A stretch of 64,000 nt of DNA, taken from Viridothelium virens (taxonomy: Eukaryota > Ascomycota > Dothideomycetes > Trypetheliales > Trypetheliaceae). Below the pieces are notes generated by a model, which was not told the origin of the DNA, ran no database searches, and saw only the letters and a program-made list of their open reading frames with translations. Within the stretch, counting starts at the first letter, position 1. Each line of letters opens with the position of its first letter. The DNA lies in NCBI GenBank assembly GCA_010094025.1, contig ML991824.1, positions 1 through 64,000 of the forward strand. Reading direction: 5' to 3'. The position numbers were made by a program, and so were the translations under genes. Of this stretch, positions 1 through 9,335 are shown in pieces.

Positions 1-188
1 TTCTCCTGATTAGGAGCTAATCGCTGTTCATGTTCATGGCTGTGAAGTGCCCTTTGTTGCCCATTGAGTCGCATCTTGAATGTAGTGCGAGGGATCCGGT
101 ACGCGTCAGCGGCTGCATTTTTTGATTTAAAAACACCTGCATAAAAATCTGCAGTGGCAGATTGAATAGATAGCTCACGATCAGACAT
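1..188 (-). CDS. Transposase N-terminus, HTH_psq type (pogo/Fot1 family), partial
   Basis: The minus strand from ATG at 188 reads without a stop to the window edge (62 residues). The peptide begins MSDRELSIQSATADFYAGVF and continues with KSKNAAADAYRIPRTTFKMR followed by LNGQQ. This is the typical psq-type helix-turn-helix of fungal pogo/Fot1 transposases: a run of alanines, then 'Y-x-I/V-P-x-T-T/L-x-x-R-L-N-G'. In the family this domain binds the terminal inverted repeats, and a CENPB-type DNA-binding domain and a DDE catalytic domain follow; both would lie left of the window. The family assignment is from motif recognition, not a search. Confidence 0.7.
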   Translation of the reverse strand, partial: MSDRELSIQSATADFYAGVFKSKNAAADAYRIPRTTFKMRLNGQQRALHSHEHEQRLAPNQE

Positions 189-330
189 TTTGACACGCGT
201 TGAGGTGGTGGTTGAGGTGGATCAAATAATTGGGTTGTATCACGAAATTGGGCCGACTCGGGGTTGGTCCGACTCTAGGTGGTTTGACTTACCTTAGAGG
301 CCCGAGGGGGTTAGTGCATGCGAGATCCGG
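1..330 (-). mobile_element. 5' part of a pogo/Fot1-like (Tc1/mariner) DNA transposon, cut by the window edge
   Basis: A transposase start lies on the minus strand at 188. Upstream of it runs about 140 bp of non-coding sequence with short internal repeats (TTGAGGTGG twice; two GGNCCGACTC-like blocks near 250-275), as expected for the 5' leader of a fungal pogo/Fot1 element. The outer end is probably near 300-330, where a GC-rich block (CTAACCCCCTCGGGCC on the minus strand) could be the terminal inverted repeat. The matching repeat lies outside the window, so neither the boundary nor a TA target duplication can be confirmed. The reading frame that is visible is intact, so this could be a fairly recent copy. 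Confidence 0.6.
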
Positions 331-624
331 TCTTGCAACGAACATGATCATACTCCGTATTGGTATCTTATTGCCGACTTTCGATTAGTTAAAGAAAAAT
401 TACTACAGCATGATTTTAGAGCATAATATTTCTTACTATATTCAACACGCTTCTGTATAGCACAGTGCATAAATTGTGTTAATCGATGTTTATCAAAACC
501 ACCAGTGAAAAAAAACCCCCCGACTTCGTAGCCCCATAACCAAACCTCCAATTTCAGCGAACGAACGGCTACTTACCCATTCATTCCACTTCGAACCCCG
601 AATCTAGCCAACAGTCGTGAATAT
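189..624. other. Gene-free stretch right of the transposon
   Basis: The first ~140 bp are transposon leader. The rest (330-624) is A+T-rich, and its short open frames show no recognisable domain. It serves as the 3' flank of the methyltransferase gene that ends at 625. No terminator or RNA gene is evident. Confidence 0.5.
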
Positions 625-1905
625 TCATAGCATATTGCGTTCCCTGAATTTGTCGTGGGAGCAGGTCTTCTGCATCCATGATTGGTCCCGTGGAACCTTC
701 ATAGCTTTTCTCGCCACCATCCAATTCAATAGCGCATGTTTCTCTGCCCTCTGAAGCTCACCGCCTTCCTTGTACATGTTCGCGAATCCTTCTAGTTCCC
801 TGATATCTGCGCTTAGCTGCTCTTCGCTTTTTCTGTTGTTTTCTCCAGACTTTAGTATTCTCTGTCTCCTTGCCAACATTGCTAGTAGGGCAGCCATTCC
901 GGCGTCGTTCATCCACGTTTGCACCTGCCCTCCAAATTGAAGGTCCGGGTGGTCCCATGTTGGAATAGTCTGCATCTGCAAGATGTTGAACGCGTATTCA
1001 TCGTTCGACGAAGCATCTTGTAACGAAGGCTTATCCGCACTTGTAGTTCTTAATCCTTGTTCAAGCTTAAGCGTGGCTAATATTCTCAGAAGCAAAGGGG
1101 TAACCCTACAGATGACTTAGCGAGAGAAGTTATAGTATTTTGGACTGTCGTCTCAACCACTTACGCAGACGCCAGGCCCAGTTCCAGCCTCTCTCTTAGG
1201 AACCACCGTTTTAGTGAAGTGACGGTCCGCGTCTCCGGGAAGAATAGCAAGTTGTGAAACTCCTGCCATTGTAGATATCCACCAGGCTCTGTGACGTGAG
1301 CCGAAACTGCCCTCGAAAAATAGTCGCTCCAGAAGCGCAGTACAGAGAATGGACATGGAGAGATAGCACGTACTGAGAATCTCATACAGATTTCGTACCA
1401 CGTTATCCACGTCCCATTTCCTCAATGCAAAACTCATAAACCGCACATGTACCAAATCAAATCCCTCTCCATCAGAATCCCTATGTTCCCTTGGGAATCG
1501 TTTTGTCACATCATGCACCACATGTCTGATTCCCTCATCTCTCTTCTCTTCTCCACGTCTTGCTTCGACAGGAAATTGTGCATCGTCGATATCGAAACCT
1601 ACAAATTCTGCGTCTGGAAGCGTGCTCTCTTTCATATCCCTCATCCAGATACCTGTCCCACAGCCGATATCCGCAACACGCTGGATGGAGCCGCGCGGAA
1701 TGGACGAATGCAGAAGTGCACCACGGCACCAAGTGCGAACAAAGTCGTGCTGGGCATCAAGGCGGTCGGCTTCGCTATTGAAGCGGGTGAAGGGATAGGA
1801 GGTCTGTGAGGTGGTGTTGGAAGAGGTGTTGGAAGTGAGAGTAGGAGCTGTCGTTTGGGTTGAGAGAATGCGGGTGAGTTTTTTTTGATCGATTAAAAAA
1901 GACAT
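625..1905 (-). CDS. SAM-dependent methyltransferase (UMTA/LaeA-like, Methyltransf_23 type)
   Basis: Three exons on the minus strand: 1905-1374, 1306-1165 and 1105-625, giving 384 residues. Introns (67 and 59 nt) have GTACGT and GTAAGT donors. Residues ~77-85 are VADIGCGTG, the glycine-rich SAM-binding motif I, followed by the acidic VGFDID motif and a FDLVHVRF segment. The first intron junction restores SAHVTEPGGYLQWQE, the 'LxPGGYLQW' signature of fungal UMTA and LaeA-like enzymes. The ATG at 1905 is preferred over one at 2007 because a TATATATA run lies between them. The family includes regulators of secondary metabolism and small-molecule methyltransferases; the substrate cannot be told. 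No polyketide or peptide synthase lies nearby, so a biosynthetic cluster is not supported. Confidence 0.85.
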
Positions 1906-1970
1906 TTCATGAGAATGGTAATGGATAATAGAGAATCGAAATGTTTGGCGGTGGAGAAATGGAGGGAGAA

Positions 1971-1980
1971 AATATATATA
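1971..1980 (-). promoter_or_regulatory. TATA-like box of the methyltransferase gene
   Basis: An alternating TATATATATT run on the minus strand lies about 65 bp upstream of the chosen ATG at 1905. It sits within the extended reading frame that starts at 2007, which argues that the downstream ATG is the true start. Confidence 0.45.
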
Positions 1981-2451
1981 CCCAGGGGCGAGTGGGGGCA
2001 AGATCATAGGAGAGTAGATAAAAAAGTCGACAAGATTTTAGTTCGACTGCGCGTAACGCCATCTGATGATTTAGTGTTCTGACCTAATCAGACCTGAAAT
2101 CTCACTGGATCCACGGTGACGCCGGTGTACAAAGTATGCAGTATAAGGTTTTCCCAAATCATCGAAATATCAGCCACACACTAGCTGGGATAGCTTTCCC
2201 TACTCAATCCGACAAAGAATAGAAGCGCCTATTTCACTGGATATGCAACTTACCCAAAAATCTAGCAAAGCAAACAGTCCCGAACCATCCGGAGCGTCTC
2301 GATCAACGTAAATGACTGGAAATGTATGATTAGAGCTCTTTATTACCATTAACTAATTATCTTTCTTTAGCCTTAGTTGAGTTCGGGCACTCTAGCTTGC
2401 CCCGCGAGTGAGACGTAAAGAGATATCCCTCAGTTCCGTCGGCCGAGCGTC
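1981..2451. other. Intergenic, methyltransferase promoter region
   Basis: About 470 bp between the methyltransferase promoter and the 3' end of the next minus-strand gene. It contains no convincing open frame, repeat or RNA gene. Confidence 0.5.
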
Positions 2452-3073
2452 CTAATACGGCGCATCAACGGCAGCCTGTACATATACAGGCTCGCAATTC
2501 GAGTCGGCACCCTGCCATAACAACTGCATAGCCGTTAGTATCTCCAGCGCGTCATTTCAAAGAAGTAAGCCACAAGCCAGACAAAGCTGCACTCACCGTC
2601 GGTTCCTCATCTTCTCCGTACGGACAAATCGTCCACCCCTTCGTCTCTCCATCCTTCGCCAACAAATATCCGCTCTCCAGGCTCAAGCATCCTTGCGGCT
2701 GCGTAGCCGGTGCAAATGACAGCGTCGCGTTCGTGGCAGTGGCGGTGCTGTTGTAGAGTGCCAATTCATTGGCATGCGGGGTGTAAGTCAAGGATTGCAG
2801 GTTCCCGTCGACAAGGGTGAATACGGGGATGTAGTTGTAGCCGGGGGGTTGCTGGCGGATGGTGTAATCGGTCGCATACTCGGCATCGTAAAAGGAGGTT
2901 GCGGACACAGAAGGGAGGGTGGTGGAGTTGGAGGAGGCAGTGGGAGAGGACGTGGTGACAAGGTAGAAGGGAGTGGTGCCGGGGTCGAGTGGAGCTTGGC
3001 GACGATGTAGGGGTTTTGCGGTGGTGAGAGCAAGTATGGAGAAGAACACGCCAACGAGCGTAACTTGTAGCAT
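2452..3073 (-). CDS. Small secreted protein, PhiA/DUF7907-like
   Basis: Two exons, 3073-2597 and 2523-2452, encode 182 residues. The 73 nt intron has donor GTGAGT and a textbook ACTAAC branch point, and it replaces a read-through tail with LLWQGADSNCEPVYVQ. Residues 1-19 form a signal peptide (hydrophobic core VGVFFSILAL, cleavage near TTAKP), followed by a dibasic HRR that Kex2 could cut. The body is Ser/Thr-rich with several N-glycosylation sequons (NST, NAT). The C-terminal pattern 'W-x-[IV]-C ... L-x-W-x-G ... C-E-P-V' resembles the fungal PhiA-like cell-wall/secreted family. The likely role is extracellular or wall-associated; no enzymatic function is inferred. Confidence 0.75.
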
Positions 3074-4385
3074 TATGACGAATTGGTGTAAATAGACAGA
3101 GATGGGGCAGGGACTTGAGGTCGAAGAAAGGCTCAGATGAGCTGTAATATAGATTGACTGGATCTTGAGGAATGCTCAATCTGAATTGCAATCAGATGTT
3201 TCGAAACATGAGGCTACGACAGGGAAACGAATAAGTATATTTACAGACCCTTCGGATAAAGTTTCAACATTCCGATTCACAGACACAAATGACGGGAGTG
3301 ATTGCCAATATATGGCTCCTGTCATCCCGGCCACCGGCAAGTCTATCGACGGAGCGGCTGCCCTGCAGGCATATCGAAGAATAGCATCCACTCATGGTGT
3401 CTTGGGCCTGTCGATCACTTTGAACAGGGACCATTCCGGGATGCTGATCATGCAGCCGGGACGCAAGAAGCAGCGGTGCGAAAACGCTACACGAACTCGG
3501 CGAACTTGTGCACGAAGTAGTGGCTTGGCAAAAATCCGGAGTGGAGCCCTGCTTGCGTCATTTGCTGGACCAATCTTCTTGGTGTGCAACGACAACTTCC
3601 CTGTGCCTCATTGTTGATTAAGAGCGATTCGCAATTCGTCCTTAACCAACAGCTGATCAAGAGCCATATACCTACTTTAGTATACCGTTCGGCTGATTGA
3701 TGGCCTGCGGCTTGTCTGTGCCTCGCAACCAGGTGACAGCAATCTGCCTGGTACCTGTGCGCATGCGAGCGTGTAAGTGAGGATCACTTTTTCATACATC
3801 TCCTAATCCTGTAGCTGTCAAAGTTGGAATTTCCATTCTCTAGTGGTTGTACATCGATTGGCAGATGCGTTGAAAGGCGCAACGTGCCATTGGTGACTCT
3901 TGTGTAAGCTCGCCGTGAAGTCGTGGCAAGTGCAAATCCAGCTTCACAAGATGCCCACAGAGTACTCAGACAGTGGTAATATCTCTTGGCAGTATGTCAG
4001 ATTATCAGCTACTTAGACCATGAGAGAACTGTACAATTTTCCTCTGGAATGCATCTCTTCAAGAAGCAAGCCTATCATCTGAAGGCTACGTTTGAAGGGC
4101 ACACGTCTAACCGGCATAATGCCTTGCAACTTCCTAGAGGTTGGTCCAAGTACAGAATGGTACTAATAGGCATTCTGATTTGAGTTTCCCAGAAACCGCG
4201 GAACATCCGGATAATTTGAAGCACCAACTGTTGTCCTCACATTTTGGTTCGGACGGAGGCGTAAGAGCTTTTTCTTACCGTTACATCCTCTCAAATATTC
4301 GATCAACTCGATAGCTTCATGTGCACTTGTGAAACATCGGTACTACTTCCTCAGAACCTTGACTACTACTTCACATCGTATCACT
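3074..4385. other. 1.3 kb divergent intergenic region
   Basis: It lies between the secreted protein (minus) and the orphan gene (plus). A 150-codon open frame on the plus strand (3165-3617) begins at TTG, has no signal peptide or recognisable domain, and contains a moderately protein-like segment (TFRFTDTNDGSDCQYMAPVI). It could be a decayed gene, but nothing supports expression. The rest shows nothing notable. Confidence 0.4.
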
Positions 4386-5069
4386 ATGGACAACGTCAGT
4401 TATTTTTGCAGAGACTGGTATCCTCGGTGTAGCTCACCCCTATATCATTGGCCGAAAATCGAGGACGTTGCAGCTTCCCCGGATGATCAACAATTCTTCC
4501 AGACCTGGCAACACAATAACTTGGACTGCCTTCAAAGACCATTTCGAAACATCATCATCAATCAAATCACTATATGCAAGAGACGACTTAGAGGAAGCTG
4601 CTTAATATCACGCCCAACTATAACCATCACTGCATGGTGGGACGTCTATGCTCAGCGAACATGGCCTATCTTTGTATCGCACATAAAGCGAAGTCTGGAG
4701 GAGGAAGGAAGAAAAGACATCATCGTTGAGCTCGTGGATACTGATTGGCTTTCGCGGTCGCGAGTCAGGAGCTCTCTGGAGAAAGGCCATCCGCTCAACG
4801 TAGCATTTGAGGATCACATCCTTCCTCGGATCATCAACATCCTTGACAAGAACAAGCCATCATTTGGGAGACCGCCTGGTAGCGTTATAAAGACGACACG
4901 TATTGGCTACCATCCTAAGGCGAAGAAAAATCCTGTTTATATATCTCTTTATGTTCCAAACTGGTCTGGGCCATGGGATTGGGAAGAGCCCAGGAGGAAA
5001 ATCTTAAAAATGCTAGCCGATCAGGGATTTGTCAAGGTTGGACTTGAGTTCAGCTACAAAGGAAGCTAG
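4386..5069 (+). CDS. Hypothetical protein, single exon
   Basis: An intron-free frame of 227 codons from the ATG at 4386; the frame stays open upstream to 4329 but without another ATG. The product has no signal peptide or membrane segment. It is rich in Trp and charged residues, with segments such as ITAWWDVYAQRTWPIFVSHI and a C-terminal KILKMLADQGFVKVGLEF. I recognise no domain. The composition is protein-like and the frame is long for this A+T level, so it is probably real, perhaps lineage-restricted. It has its own promoter in the 3.1-4.4 kb region and converges with UBC6 (240 bp apart). Confidence 0.55.
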   Translation: MDNVSYFCRDWYPRCSSPLYHWPKIEDVAASPDDQQFFQTWQHNNLDCLQRPFRNIIINQITICKRRLRGSCLISRPTITITAWWDVYAQRTWPIFVSHIKRSLEEEGRKDIIVELVDTDWLSRSRVRSSLEKGHPLNVAFEDHILPRIINILDKNKPSFGRPPGSVIKTTRIGYHPKAKKNPVYISLYVPNWSGPWDWEEPRRKILKMLADQGFVKVGLEFSYKGS

Positions 5070-5309
5070 AAGAACACGTCTCTTAACAATTCTCACTTGG
5101 TTCTCTTTGATCTTCGTGATCCCCCGGGCCTATGTAGAAGCCTAGACTCAAGATTCTTGAACTGAGCTACATGAAAGCAGACGCCGTGTGCTCATGAAGC
5201 ATGCAAAACTGGGAGGCTAGATCAGCTCCCTATATGAAATGCCCAAATCTAGTCCTGTCTTGTCCGAACGCAGACCCACAAAACGCCTTCATCCTCACAT
5301 CAGTCTCAT

Positions 5310-6230
5310 TCAAGACGCAGTGGCCGGAGCAGTGTGGCCTTCTCCCAATAGTCTCGCAATAATCACGTAGCCGAACAGCGCCACAGCAGCGATCCCCCAT
5401 TTGTGTCTCCTCACCCAGCTCATCCCCTCCTGTCTCCCTTCCCTACCAGCCTGCGCCATCCCCGCCAACCCACTCCCCGTCCTCCCCGGCCTCCGTCTCA
5501 AGGCCGCCGCAGCCTCTGGCTCACACCTAGCTCCTGCTGCCCCAGCCGCCGCACTACTCGCCTCCGGAACCGGAATGCCCGTCACGGGATCGATTCGATT
5601 CTCTTTCATCCATTTCCAGTTCTCCTCATCCAGCTCCGGCCATTCCGCGTGAAACTTCCCGCCTCCATCCCCCGCCTTAATCGCACCCGGACCCGCGCGA
5701 CCCCCCAAGCCGATCCCATTGCCCGTGCCGCTTCCTCCACCACCACCACCGCCGCCACTGACACCTTCGATTTTGCGCGTCGTGCTGCCTCCGCCCGTCG
5801 AGTTCCACCAGCGCGTGCGCGCCGCAAACCCGCGCCGCTCCGCCTCGCCCGCGCTCACGCTCCCCGTCGTCATCTCCTCGCTCGTCATGAAGCTCATCAG
5901 CCCGATCAGGATCGTGCTGACCTCCCATGCCGGATTGAAGCTCTTCGGGTGGAAGTCCGAGATGCTGAGGCAGAGCCGGGTCGAGGGCTGGAAGCGTCCT
6001 GATGGGGTGTGCATGCGGATGGAGGGGGGTGCGAAGGGGTAGTCGGGTGGGAACATCAGCGTGCCCCAGTATTGGCCGCCTTCGTAGGGGGTTTTGGGGG
6101 GGCCGGTGAGGATGTAGTGCCATTCGAGGATGTTGCTCTCCGAAGGGTGGGCGACAATGTATGGGGGTGGGTTTTCGGAGATAGATTTGTATTCGCGGGC
6201 GAGGCGCTTATTGGCGGCGCGGGTGGCCAT
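5310..6230 (-). CDS. UBC6: Ubiquitin-conjugating enzyme E2 6, ER tail-anchored
   Basis: A single exon encoding 306 residues. Residues 1-~150 form a UBC fold with NILEWHYILTGPPKTPYEGG and the active-site segment TRLCLSISDFHPKSFNPAW; the catalytic Cys is residue 87, the same position as in yeast Ubc6. The non-canonical active-site surround without an HPN motif is typical of Ubc6/UBE2J. A low-complexity linker follows (eight Gly in a row near residue 160, then Ala/Arg-rich), and a C-terminal hydrophobic segment (WGIAAVALFGYVIIARLLG) anchors it in the ER membrane. The enzyme works with ER-associated degradation ligases such as Doa10. It is divergent from SAM50, with 416 bp shared. Confidence 0.95.
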   Translation of the reverse strand: MATRAANKRLAREYKSISENPPPYIVAHPSESNILEWHYILTGPPKTPYEGGQYWGTLMFPPDYPFAPPSIRMHTPSGRFQPSTRLCLSISDFHPKSFNPAWEVSTILIGLMSFMTSEEMTTGSVSAGEAERRGFAARTRWWNSTGGGSTTRKIEGVSGGGGGGGGSGTGNGIGLGGRAGPGAIKAGDGGGKFHAEWPELDEENWKWMKENRIDPVTGIPVPEASSAAAGAAGARCEPEAAAALRRRPGRTGSGLAGMAQAGREGRQEGMSWVRRHKWGIAAVALFGYVIIARLLGEGHTAPATAS

Positions 6231-6646
6231 TATGTAGGTTGTGTATGAGGAGATGAGGGTTGAGAGGATGCGGATACAAAGGAGTTGGATAGGATCTGGT
6301 CCAAGTAAATGGAGGATCGGCGGTGGTCGTGTGCTAGGCTGGAAGTTATTGTACGATGATGTTTTGTGGAATTAGAGAAACAGTAGTTTACAGAGCTCGA
6401 GCGATCCAATGCAAGGATGATGAGAAGTGATTAAAAGTTGCAGCTGAAGGACAAGTGATGCTGTGTGGGAAAGAGATGTGAGTCGTGTTCGTTTGTTCTA
6501 TCGTCGATCATTCAACTTGCGCGGAGAATCCTACCTAGAGAATCCTTCCCTGGCTGTTTGCACCTCTGTTTGCATACCTGCCTTCGACTTCTTCCCTCTG
6601 TTTGAATACAGATGTGAGCCAGTCTCGAGCTTCTGCAGAAGCTTCA
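6231..6646. promoter_or_regulatory. Bidirectional promoter, UBC6 / SAM50
   Basis: 416 bp between the two start codons. No TATA box or recognisable factor site stands out. Pyrimidine-rich stretches upstream of the SAM50 start fit a fungal housekeeping promoter. Confidence 0.5.
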
Positions 6647-8354
6647 ATGGCTTCGACTGGCGACGATGAGGTTAGCCTGGTATTTGATCAAGAGTTACAC
6701 ATGCATACGTCTAACGCAAATTCCAGTCTATTGTCGAAAAGCTCAAACAAAAAGTCGATACGCGGGACATACAAAAACGGGAGCAGGAAATAAATGCTCG
6801 AATTCATTCTCAGTATGAGAAGCAACAGGAACGGCTTGGGGAGCTTGTAAGGACTATCGATACATAGTTCTGCAAAGCTAACTTACCATTCATGAATTCC
6901 AGATCGGCTCCAATTCCACTCTTCCTGTGACAATCTCCTCTGTTCGCGTGCTCGGCGCTACTCACACTCGTCGCGGCTTCCTTGAACGAATTTTCAACCC
7001 CATTCTTAGTATAAATAAGTCAGAACCGTATACATTGAACGAAGCCATTGCCGAAATTGCCTCTAGCGCCGATAAGCTTGATCGTTTCGGTATCTTCAAG
7101 TCTCCTATTTCAGTATACATAGACAAGCCTGATCAAACGGACCCGAACACAACACCTACGGATCTAGCAGTGTTTCTAAGTGCGCATGAGCGAGGAAAAT
7201 ACACGATCAAGACGGGAACAGAAGCAGGTCATGCAGAGGGGAGCGCCTACTTGAATGTAATACTAAGGAATATCTTTGGCGGCGCCGAGGCATTGAATGC
7301 GAATGCGTCATTAGGAACAAGAACTCGTTCAGCTTATAGTGCGTTCTTCGATACGCCTATTCTCAGTAACCCGAATTTCAATTTCGAAATCGGTGGATTG
7401 GCCAATACTACCCTCAAGAGCTTCGCGAGTCATGAAGAGCTACTAAAAGGAGGATCCGCACGGTTTCGATACACAACTCCCTCACGCAGACACAAGCATG
7501 AGCTCACTTACCAAGGTCTTTGGCGCCAGATTACCGGCCTCGCTGAGAATGCCAGTCCGACAGTGCGAGCAGACGCAGGCGACAGCTTCAAGAGCAGCAT
7601 AACCCACACCTGGACCCGGGACACGCGCGACCTCCCTCTCCTGCCTACCCGCGGATCCCTCCTTCGTACCGTCTCCGAGCTTGCCGGCATTGGCCCCTTG
7701 AAAGGCGACGTCGCGTTCGGCAAGCTCGAGCTCGACACCCAGACTGCTGTCCCCGTCCAGCTCTACTCAACTCGCACTGGGGAATACTGGGACTCAGGCA
7801 TCAGTCTCACGGCGGGGCTCCGCGCGGGGTTGCTCTACCCACTCTCCTCGGGCTACCCTGGGAGCAGCGACAGCAAACCGCAGCACAGCCGACTCAACGA
7901 TCGCTTTCAGTTGGGTGGGCCCACGGACGTGCGCGGATTTCGTCTGAGTGGGCTCGGTCCGAGAGATGGTCCGGATGCGGTGGGCGGTGATGTTTATGCT
8001 GCGGGTGGAGCATCCATCCTCTTTCCGTTTCCGCGGGTGGGCAAGGACACGCCGCTGCGGTTCCAGGCTTTTGTGAATGGTGGGCGGTTGCTCGCCCTGA
8101 AGGATGTCAGATCGGATGTTGAGAAAGAGAAAGATGGGGAGGGGGGCATGAGTAGTCGGGCTGTGGCGCAGAGCGTCCGAAGTACCGTCCAAGAGCTAAG
8201 GAATGAGCTGCCAAGCTGTGCAGCGGGCGTGGGTGTCGTGTATGCGCATCCAGTTGCGCGATTTGAATTAAATTTTAGCCTCCCGTTAGTGGTAAGGAGG
8301 GGAGAGGAGGGAAGAAAGGGATTGACTTTTGGGGTCGGGATTAGCTTTCTGTAA
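6647..8354 (+). CDS. SAM50: Sorting and assembly machinery 50 kDa subunit (Omp85/BamA family)
   Basis: Three exons: 6647-6670, 6727-6846 and 6903-8354 (531 residues); both introns (56 nt each) are phase 0. The tiny first exon (MASTGDDE) joins a charged helix, then VTISSVRVLGATHTRRGFLE begins the single POTRA-like domain. From about residue 160 on come the amphipathic strands of a 16-stranded Omp85 barrel, including the conserved RFQLGGPTDVRGF (the R-G-F loop that folds into the barrel) and a C-terminal strand ending in FGVGISFL. The protein sits in the mitochondrial outer membrane and inserts beta-barrel proteins such as porin and Tom40. Confidence 0.95.
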
Positions 8355-9335
8355 GATAGGTGCCAACACCAATAGAGCCCAAAAGGGTAGACCGCTACTT
8401 TCCAATCAATAAAGTTCTTAGCTGATCAGTCACCCTATCTTTAAGGTAAGCTACTGAAGGATGAGGCCCAGGGGGTTGAGGAGGCTCTGCACCACAGATA
8501 ATTGCCACTCGTGAGGGCAGAGTCTCAGCACCTGCAATACTTACGGGTCATGAGGAAAGCTACAAGCTTTTCTACGTTATATCGCGAGCTTGTTGCTGTA
8601 ATTTATCTCTTCGAGCCTAGTAAGTTCCACTTCTAGCGAGTTTGCTCACAAGTTCCTTAGAAAAATTTCCTGATTCTGGAAAAAGACAACAATTACTAAC
8701 TGACGAGGCTTGCACAGCATTTTTAGCGTCGCCGGACCGAATAAAGCTATCTAGTTCACGCCATCTCTCTAGATGTGCTTTGTAATACGCAGTTCTCGAT
8801 AACCTGGTATAAAGATTCACATTCGGTCATGGATTAGTTGTCAACTCGATCCGTAGTTTGCTCGAATTCAAGACTGGAGGAGCTCCTGTGAGCAATTCAC
8901 TTTCCAGAAGTAGACATAACACGTTCGCGGCGCATCCACATTTCGTGTTGCTTATCAATTGCGATTGAGAGCAGCTGTACTGTTATTAGATTGAATGCTG
9001 GCCAGGAGCACTTAGGATTTTTCCTCTCGCTCACCAGACGGTAGAATAAGGAATGTCGGTCCCACTATAGGTACCCCAGAGAATCCCTATCCAAGGGGCA
9101 TACAGAAGAGCCGGATAGACTATCAGTCAAAAGTCAGCACAAAGCCCTTAAACCGTACCATTTCAAAATCAATCTAACGAAGGAGCGCTATCAGGATCCC
9201 AAGGCCAGAAACGATCGCGGCATCTCTGAGGTTGACATCTCATGCCGTACCTCTGCCGCATTTTCTGCGAAAATTGCCGTACCATCATCACATACCATCC
9301 AGCATCGCGCCATAAACCCGTCACTTTCTATCGCT
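8355..9335. other. 1 kb gene-poor stretch
   Basis: It holds the SAM50 3' flank and the 3' flank of the next minus-strand gene. A 67-codon minus-strand frame (8617-8820; contains AYYKAHLERWRELDSFIRSG) looks protein-like but is isolated, with no start context or domain. It may be a decayed exon. Nothing else is seen. Confidence 0.4.

Noticed and set aside
3165-3617. 150-codon plus-strand frame between the secreted protein and the orphan gene
   Set aside because: No ATG at its start, no recognised domain and no splice partner. Kept only as a remark in the intergenic entry.
1-5069. Secondary-metabolite cluster around the LaeA/UMTA-like methyltransferase
   Set aside because: No polyketide synthase, peptide synthetase, terpene cyclase, P450 or transporter lies nearby; neighbours are a secreted protein and an orphan gene.
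5403-6002. 199-codon plus-strand frame opposite UBC6
   Set aside because: It lies antisense to conserved UBC sequence, has an Arg/Pro/Ala-rich composition typical of an antisense frame and no domain.
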